From Rhodocollybia butyracea (lineage: Eukaryota; Basidiomycota; Agaricomycetes; Agaricales; Omphalotaceae): DNA of 64,000 nt. The notes beneath the pieces are model-generated. The model saw nothing but the letters and a program-made list of their open reading frames with translations, did no database searches and had not been told where the DNA came from. A program made the position numbers and the translations under genes. Within the stretch, counting starts at the first letter, position 1; every line of letters begins with the position of its first letter. Of the stretch, positions 57,170 through 64,000 are shown piece after piece. The DNA is taken from NCBI GenBank assembly GCA_015501585.1, contig JADNRY010000335.1, forward strand, positions 1-64,000, given 5' to 3'.

Positions 57170-58989
57170 CTACTGCGAAGGCTTCTTGAACCGAACATCA
57201 CAACGGACATAGTTGTGATAAACCTCATCCGAAGTCAACAGCGTATCGTTCCCGTTCTTATTTGCAGGATCGAGGAATGCCCCCAGTACGTCGTGGAATT
57301 CGAGGAACGCAGCAGCTGGATGAAAAATGAAGAGGTTAAGCCAATATTATAAGCAAAGGAACGGGGGTAGGAAAAGGGGACAGATGTAAAACGTACTTCC
57401 GGGGATATACCCATCTCCGTGGTCCTTGATACCCGACCCACCATGAATCTTCTTTCGCGCCCCCTTAGCAGGATCGCTCCAAGCATTCGAATAAAACATC
57501 GTCCCGTCCTCTATGTAGATAATATAATCCATATCACTCAGCGAGCCGTTTCGGAACACACAAGTGTTTAACAAACGTACGATTGGTCTCGAAAAGGAGC
57601 TTCAGCCCCGACTTGTCCGATGCGAGTTCTATGACTGGTTCTGGTCTAGCGCCTTTTGATACTTGTGAGCCACTCGGAGCGAGGATATATTTTAGCATAT
57701 CGAGCTGGGGCGTGAATTCGGCGTAAGGGAATCGTTTGGGTATGGCGACTGTCCTTGGTGCGAAGGCGTAATAATCGTCTTTAAAGACATTCGAAGATAA
57801 TCAATCGTTTGTTTTTGTAGTTTTCTAGTATGGACTGACCATAGCCCATCTTGGGATACTTGTCCCCGATTTTCTGTCCCTCGTGCAAGTGTTCAGTCGC
57901 GTCTGAAACATTGATGAATTTCCCAGTGTTTAAACTGTCTGCGTCTCGCGCTACGATGCGGTCTGCCTAGGAAAGAAAAAAAAGTAAATATATGAAAAGA
58001 TAAGAAACGTCATGCGTACCTTCATAGTTATATTATGGTTCTTGACCAACAGAGTATCCACACCCTCTTTAAGGCTCGCTTCGAGATTAAAACCCCAATG
58101 CTACACGCCACCCAACACCGTAAGGGGGCGCTGAAACAAACAAAAGAATTGGCATTCCAAATTCCTCACCTGGGTAAGATTCACAGGCGTAACGCCCTTA
58201 TCCACCTTCGCCCTATAAACATACACAACACTCCCCAAATCCCACTCCGCCCCAGCGGACTGCTCTCCCGGTTCGAGGTACTGCCTCTCTTCTTCCGAGG
58301 GTGGAACAAGCGCAACTAGCACCTCCGTGGTCAGCTCACCGGGGAAGCCTTGGTCTCCGTCGGGGGAGACGAGCCGGAAGATCGCGTATGACGTCGGGGG
58401 AGAGAGAGGTGGGAGATGCGCCAGCTCTGCTGGTGTGAAGAGCTGAGGAGGGGAGGTGGGGGTGAGGAGTTCCCAGGGGAGGGAATCGAAGCCTGTTGGT
58501 CCGCCGTGTAGAGAGACGCGGGAGCCCTCTGTACATGTAGGTTATATCAATGATTAAAAAAAGCTATAAAACCCCGAAGCTTCGTACCATTCAGACCAGC
58601 AACGACCTCAGCCTTGACTCCATTCCGCTCAATCGAATGTTTCCCAATCGGAATACGGTTAGCGTATCTGCCGATGATTGTGTTGACATATTTCTGGGTG
58701 ATGTGGCCCCGAGGGTCTTCCGGCCCAATGACGATATCGTGTGTCTGTGAAAAACGGTGAAACAAGTGAGATAAGAGGTGGGAGTAGCAGAGGTTACAAA
58801 GCTTACCCGTCCATCCGCCTGCACAAAAACACGATGGATCGTCAATCCATATGGAATAACCTAAACAACAATCGTTAAGTTGTCAGTTACTCCAATCAAC
58901 AACTTAAAAAGGTTCAGAGGCCCTACTTCTACGGCAAGCGATGGCGCAAGCGAGGGTAAAGTGAGCAGCACGGGTTCGAATTCAGCCAT
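57170..58989 (-). CDS. Aldose 1-epimerase (galactose mutarotase)-like protein
   Basis: Nine exons join in phase to 432 aa: 58989-58927, 58860-58807, 58744-58588, 58528-58170, 58100-58020, 57966-57840, 57778-57581, 57510-57397, 57315-57170. Family features in order are VIPYGLTIHRVFV, THDIVIGPED, GRYANRIPIGKHSI, VSLHGGPTGFDSLPWELL, LTQHWGFNL (the histidine that corresponds to the catalytic His), FETNQDGTMFYSN, and a C-terminal AAFLEFHDVLGAFLDP. Mutarotases interconvert alpha and beta anomers of aldoses at the start of sugar metabolism. The N-terminus lacks an obvious signal peptide, so it is probably cytosolic. The protein is longer than bacterial GalM (about 340 aa), with fungal insertions. 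A truncated duplicate lies at 39695-40520. Confidence 0.88.
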
Positions 58990-60051
58990 TCGAATTTTGT
59001 GAGTCCGGGGGTGTTGAGATCGAAGTTCAGAAACAAGTTCAGACTTCCGTCGGGGCTGGGTTCGGGCTTTTATAGGTTTTTCCTTGGAGAGACAGCTGAT
59101 CAATGTTCGGAGAATTAGATACCACGGAACGTTTAATAATATGTGTAATCTTATCTTGGGGTGACGTATAGAGGCCAAGGCGATAACTTAAGTAGGAGAG
59201 CGATAAGGACTAGAACGACAAGGGGAACGACAAGGAGGACGACAAGGAGACCCAGTTTTCTTTTCCTACAGTAATCGATATAGTAAGAACTGTTAAAAGA
59301 CAGGTACATCCAATCGGAACGTTTATAATCTAATCTTATCTTGGGTTAGCCGAAAAGCAGGAGAGCGATAAGGAAAACGATACGGAGAACAATCCAGTTT
59401 TCTTTTTTCCTACAGTAATCGATATAGTAAGAAACAGTAAGAAACAAGTTACACTACTCTTTTTCAGTACACAAGTAAGTACATGCAATACAAGTACACA
59501 GTACACAGTACATTCCGATAATTTGGAATAAATAAGTAGCGTTAGGAATACAAAAGGAAAGGGTTAGCAAGCAGAAGGAAGAAAGGTGGGAGGGGAGGGG
59601 ACGTCGGTACGGGACGTCGATACGGTTGGAACGAGGAATGAACTTGGAAGAGGAAAGAGAGAGAGTGGTCGTGAATATTTGAATCGTGAGTCATAACCAA
59701 CGCAAACGCTGGAGAGGGAGAGATGCAGGGCGAAACGGAGAGAGAGAGAGATGGCAAGCATGGTATGTTTCGTATGGATGGCGAGTATGTATAGCAATGT
59801 GGCTTGAATGAAATGAGAGATGAGGAAATATGGAGATGACGAGGCAATAGAACAGATGCAAAAAAAAGAAAGGAAAAGGAAACCTATGTCCAGGATAACA
59901 ACTCACGCCCAAAAAAACGTAAACAAACGAGGAAGCGGAACCCACCAACGTGGCGGTTCCAAAAAACCACACCACCCTTCCCTCAACCTCCTTCGCCTTC
60001 CCTCGCATTCCCTCACCATCCGTCTTCTCCGACCCTCACGACTCCCCACCC
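58990..60051. other. Mutarotase upstream region and WD40 3' region
   Basis: No gene seen. It contains a tandem duplication (59126-59433) in the presumed promoter. Purine-rich and CT-rich low-complexity runs lie at 59570-59760. Confidence 0.5.
59126..59433. repeat. Imperfect tandem duplication in mutarotase upstream DNA
   Basis: The segments 59126-59291 and 59318-59433 share blocks in the same order: TAATCTTATCTTGGG, GGAGAGCGATAAGGA, and CCTACAGTAATCGATATAGT. The first copy has an insert of GACAAGG-like words. It could duplicate regulatory sites. Confidence 0.7.
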
Positions 60052-62596
60052 TCACCTCAACCCCTCATCACCAACATCCACCCACCACCTCTTCTCCGAC
60101 CCCCTCACATTCCACTCCATAATCCCCTCCGTCGTCGCAGCATACACATACCCCCCGCTCGGGTCGAAACACGTCCCCGCGATATCGAGGTCTGCGTTTG
60201 TTGCCTCCATAGGAATCACGGGATAACTGTTCATGGGACTAAGTGGACTCGTAGGACTCATAGGGCTGATGGGACTAGGCCACGCCCCTCGTTCCTCAGA
60301 GTCGTGGTTCTCGACTACCTCGACTCTTGGCCATACTCTCCATCGATTCGTGGCGCTTGATGTGCCCGCTCCCATACCCGCACCCATACCTGAGCCTATA
60401 CCCGCACCCGCAGCACCACCAGCGAACGAGAAAGGCGTAAACGGCGGGAAATGCGGGAACGGGATAGAGCTAGGAACAGGCGAGGAGCTTCTGGACTGGA
60501 CTCGCGATGGGTCACGCGAGGAATGCGTGGAGATGCAGTCCCATTCGTAGTCCTGCCCCATTTCTTCGTCGAAGTCTGCGATGTCCATGGCGTCGGCGTC
60601 TCTGGCTCTATCTCGATCTGCATCTGCATCTGCATCTCTCTCCCTATCTCTATCCCTACCTCTGGTGCTTTCCCCATCCAAGTCGGCAGCGGCACTCCCA
60701 TCCCTGCGCATCCTCGCGCGGATCCCATGTCCCCTCAGCAGCGCGCGCACGTCCTGCTCGACCTGGCGGTCCCCAAGCGGCGGAATCACCACCAGGTCTT
60801 CCTCTATCCCACCATCGCCATCGCCGTCACCATCACCACCACCACCTCCTACATCCTCCCAAGTTGCATTTCTCCAAGCTCCATTCCGCCATTGATCTGT
60901 TCCACCCACAGACCCCCCTGATCCTGCTCCTGATCCAGCTCCCGCAGCACGACTCCCAGAGCTCCCAGAGCTTCCAACGCCAGAAGGAATCCGGAACGTA
61001 TCCTCCAGCGCGACATACGGCGAGAGATACGGGTATCCCTGATGAGGGTCTTCCCTTCCATGGCGAGAAGAAGAACCTGGATTTACGATGGATGCGGCTA
61101 GCGCGCGTGCGTTGGATGCTGGGCGTTGGTATGGACGGACATACGTCCCTCCTCTACTGGGTGTGGATCGAGATCGGGGGACGACGCGGGGACTAGAACT
61201 GTTTCGTGGTGAGGATACACCTGGCACTTGCGGCGACCGTGGTTTACTAGGAGGAGGAGCAACGGACGGTACGGTGATGATTTCCTCGGTTTCGAATGTC
61301 CGAGCATCAATCACATGGAGGAGGGAAGTATGCTACAGGGGTATAGCAGATTAGATTTTAAGCAATTCAAGACGGGATCGGAGCACAACAACACGTACCT
61401 CTGTAAAAGTCATGATCTCCTTCCCACACCCGTGTCCACCTCCACTTCCAAACTTGACGTTCCTGGCGCTCCACCCGGGAGCCTTCGATTTACCTCTGGT
61501 CCATTCAGACGGATCATCAGAAAGGAACCCACTTGCGAGGCCGTTTCCGACGCCATGGGCATTATACGTGGCCTTGTCGGTCTGATAGACCTTCAGCGGC
61601 TTCGTGCTGCGCACGTCCCATACGCAGACCACGCCTTCTTGTGAGGCGACGGCGTATTTGGTGCCGTCCCGAGAAAAGGCCGTGCTGAAGGACGCGGCAA
61701 GGGAGGAGAATAGGAGATCGCGGTCTGGAGGCGGGACGGTGAGGGTAGCGATTGGGGAAAAGTCGAGCTGGGCGCCGCCGTGGATGCGATGGAGGAAGAC
61801 TTTGGAGGAGTCGCCGACTGAGAGAAGAGTTGTTCCGTCCGGAGATAGAGAGGCTTTTGATTAGAAAAAAAAGGAAAAGTCAGTTACTTGGCAAACTGTA
61901 CATGTGAGGACGTACAATGATTGACAGCAACGTTGAAGCGGACAGAGCCTGCTGGTCGTATCTTAGGTGTAGTACTTGTACCTTTCAGCGCTATTGGAAT
62001 GTCAAAAAACTTGACACTGCAGTCGTTGTTGCTGATAGCGAGCCGCGGTTCGAGGCTGCTCTCGTTGGACTTGCCGAGATCGAGGGAAGTAAGGAGGATG
62101 GAGTTGTTGATAGATGCTTTGAGGCGTTCTTCGAATTTCCACTCGATAGCTCCGGTCCGGCGATGCCTCGTGGAATGGTGGTGTAGAGAAAGATGTAGTT
62201 CAGCTTCTTGCCCGCCAGCCGCGAATAGCGTTGCGTTTCCGCCTAGGACTGGGAGAGATGTGATGTTGGCGGCAGAAAATGGAAGATTGAACAAAGAACG
62301 AGGTTTCTAGAAAACTTGTTAGATACGAAGTAACTTTGCTGGCTGATACATGAGACTCACCGATCTTGGATTGTATAGATCCTGTTCGACTACTGAGTCG
62401 CGAGTTACATAGTTTACCAGCCCTCTTTCTCTCGGACAAATAACGAGATCCCTGAGCTGGCTGAGAGTATTTAGGGTCGTTAGCAGTCAGCACAGATGAA
62501 TTTGGTGTTGGCTTACACATGGGCTATGTAGAGATCCGGCGTCGCAGCGATGGCTGTCGGCACCTTCGAAGAGAGTATCGAAAGCTCTCTTGTCAT
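60052..62596 (-). CDS. WD40-repeat protein with DUF2415-type domain
   Basis: Five exons (62596-62519, 62456-62361, 62306-61916, 61853-61399, 61332-60052) join in phase to 766 aa. The N-terminal half is a WD40-like propeller: LVICPRERGLVNYV, SLSPDGTTLLSVGDSSKVFL and KYAVASQEGVVCVWDVRS. Then comes WSARNVKFGSGGG...EIMTFTEHTSLLHVIDART, the DUF2415 pattern of fungal WD40 proteins. The C-terminal 400 residues are low complexity: Ser/Pro, Gly-rich, Asp/Gly repeats, and an Arg/Asp block (RDRDRERDADADADRDRARD), before a final strand GYVYAATTEGIMEWNV that looks like one more WD blade. The molecular role is unknown; it is probably a scaffold. The GC-rich last exon produces many shadow frames on the plus strand. 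Confidence 0.85.
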
Positions 62597-64000
62597 CGTG
62601 GATGGTTACGACGAGAGAAGAGGAAACGAATGTACAAGGCTAAGCCGAACCGTCATATAGTGTGTAATTCCCACCGGCTCTTCCGGCATTCTAATGTGTG
62701 GCGCAGCACTCAGTTACCGTTCCGGGTACTCCGGGTACGAACCTGCCTCTTGCAGTGATCACCGCTTTCTCCCTGTAGAATCGCCGTTCATCTTGTAATC
62801 AACTCGATGTTATAGAATCGCCGAGAGCGCAGCATCCAGGGACCTATCTCTCTGATCTATGAAGAGATACCAAGAAATCTGCGCCACTGTAAGAGCTACA
62901 GATGCCCTGTGGCTCACAGGTACCGATGAGTGACCTAGAATTCATGTGCAGGTGGAATGGAGGACGTCGAAAAAGGCGCTAAAGCGCCTTAGAAGGAAGC
63001 CGAAAAGCTGGTTTTCAAAACGATTGAGCGGTGAACTAGAGCTATTTACGCGAGAGGCATCCACTTTCAAGCTTTCAAGCACGGTTCTGGCAACAGGGAT
63101 TAAAAACAACATTGGCCTTTCCCAATTACCGGAACTGAATAGGAAAAGCACCTAACGGATGACTCACTACTTGTCAGCACAGGCACCCCCTACAGGACGC
63201 GCTACCAACGACACTAACTTCATCCGCTCAATACCACAGCTTCCGATGGTACCCCTCCTCCGCTGCCACGATTTTCGATGACACTATTACTACTCCTCCG
63301 CTACTGGCACTGCTTCCGATGACACCCCCGCTACCACAGCCTCGATGAAACCAGGTTCTCATCTACAATTTGAGTTTTACTTTCAAGCTTTACTTATCTC
63401 GCTCATTGTCTTTCATCTGCAAGAAGACCGCTACTATAGGTCTACCATATATATATGTCAACAACAGTGCTTGTTGTTATTAGCTCGTCAACCTCTATGT
63501 CGCCATCGCTTCCCCGTAAGCATTGAATATTTATTTTCCGCGAACTTTAACGACACATCTAAGAACCTAATTGCATGTAGGTCCTCTCTAGGAATATATA
63601 CCGCTTCAGCGAAGTGCCAGGGAGATGCAAATAGCAAATAAATTTGCCCCCCACTGCCAAGCTACTATGCAGAGCCCGTCCTTCTGCTGCAAAGGGAGCA
63701 TGTAGCACCTCGAGGCTTGCGCTCCTCTCCAAGAACTGTCTCCTCGATCATGCCGTGTTAAATGGTTTGGTTATTGTCAATATCCCTATGTTGTGTTTTG
63801 TAGCGAGTTCGTCTGAGCTGTTGTTCAGTCGTCAAATTTCTTACTCATTAAATGTAATCGCCTATCCAAGTCTTAGTGCCGGGGTATCCGAGATATCCGA
63901 CTGGCACGATGATGACGCCGTTTAATGTGCTTGTACCATAAGGGACCAGAGGGGTTTGATTTATCAAGTTGAACGGCCTACATGTACATTTTTATGTCAG
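62597..64000. other. Right-end region with one family relic
   Basis: Upstream DNA of the WD40 gene, then a decayed membrane-protein fragment (63176-63480). No intact gene is seen. Confidence 0.5.
63176..63480 (+). pseudogene. Relic of a fifth membrane-protein family member (stalk region)
   Basis: The DNA resembles the stalk exon of member I: ACAGGACGC, then GCTTCCGATGA-like repeats encoding Ser/Asp/Thr, CGATGAAACCA, TCATCTACA, and TTTCATCTGCA before the next exon (AGACCGCTAC). Frame changes and absence of ectodomain, TM and tail show it is a fragment. Confidence 0.6.

Noticed and set aside
60207..61310. Long plus-strand open frames opposite the WD40 gene
   Set aside because: They are shadows of the GC-rich, repeat-rich last exon; family motifs and splice phases all lie on the minus strand.
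1..64000. CRISPR arrays, bacterial operons and ribosome binding sites
   Set aside because: Spliced genes throughout indicate a fungal nucleus; no regularly spaced identical repeats were seen.

Overview
The window looks like nuclear DNA of a mushroom-forming basidiomycete (Agaricomycetes). The evidence is dense short introns (about 45-60 nt, GT-AG), typical basidiomycete families (F-box-like, DUF7918-type, DASH Spc19, HNH_2-type nuclease-like proteins, CSC1/OSCA channel, DUF2415 WD40) and a fungal set of DNA transposons (Mutator-like, hAT-like, Crypton). I read all families by eye from motifs; no database search was possible. Where exon joints are given, splice phases were checked by hand.

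Layout. 1-12 kb is ordinary genic sequence: the 5' end of a probable dual-specificity phosphatase (minus), 3.4 kb with no recognised gene, a 19-exon CSC1/OSCA channel (minus), a DUF7918-like gene and an intronless F-box-like gene (both plus). 12-32 kb is a rearranged accessory region. Two copies of a block [SPC19 + HNH-like gene] (about 12.5-16.5 and 20.4-25.5 kb) flank a minus-strand gene with a kinase-like N-terminus, and a third HNH-like gene follows at 26 kb. Block B carries a 562-bp Mutator-type MITE and an SPC19 copy whose second intron has lost its acceptor. Then come a degenerate LINE end, a tandem repeat of 1.25 kb plus a deleted 0.57-kb copy, a hAT-like MITE with an 8-bp target duplication, and a third MITE.

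32-43 kb holds a four-member family of short single-pass membrane proteins (signal peptide, Ig-like ectodomain, Ser/Thr stalk, TM, basic tail with a PPSY motif). One member is plus-strand and broken; three are minus-strand and appear intact. Members I and II form a tail-to-tail inverted duplication. A truncated copy of the mutarotase gene from 57 kb lies inside this array, and a fifth relic of the family is near 63.3 kb.

44-57 kb holds a decayed SNW1/SKIP pseudogene, an XPG/FEN1-like gene lacking several catalytic acids, a Crypton tyrosine-recombinase gene with two lesions, and a nearly intact 5.4-kb Mutator-like element. That element has 40-bp terminal repeats, a 9-bp target duplication, and a gene that appears to fuse an Ulp1/C48-type protease domain to a MULE transposase with a SWIM finger. 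57-62.6 kb returns to conserved genes: an aldose-1-epimerase-like gene and a DUF2415/WD40 gene, both minus. The right end holds only relics.

The conserved genes are unrelated housekeeping functions and show no operon-like logic. The accessory centre is best explained by repeated segmental duplication and transposon insertion.
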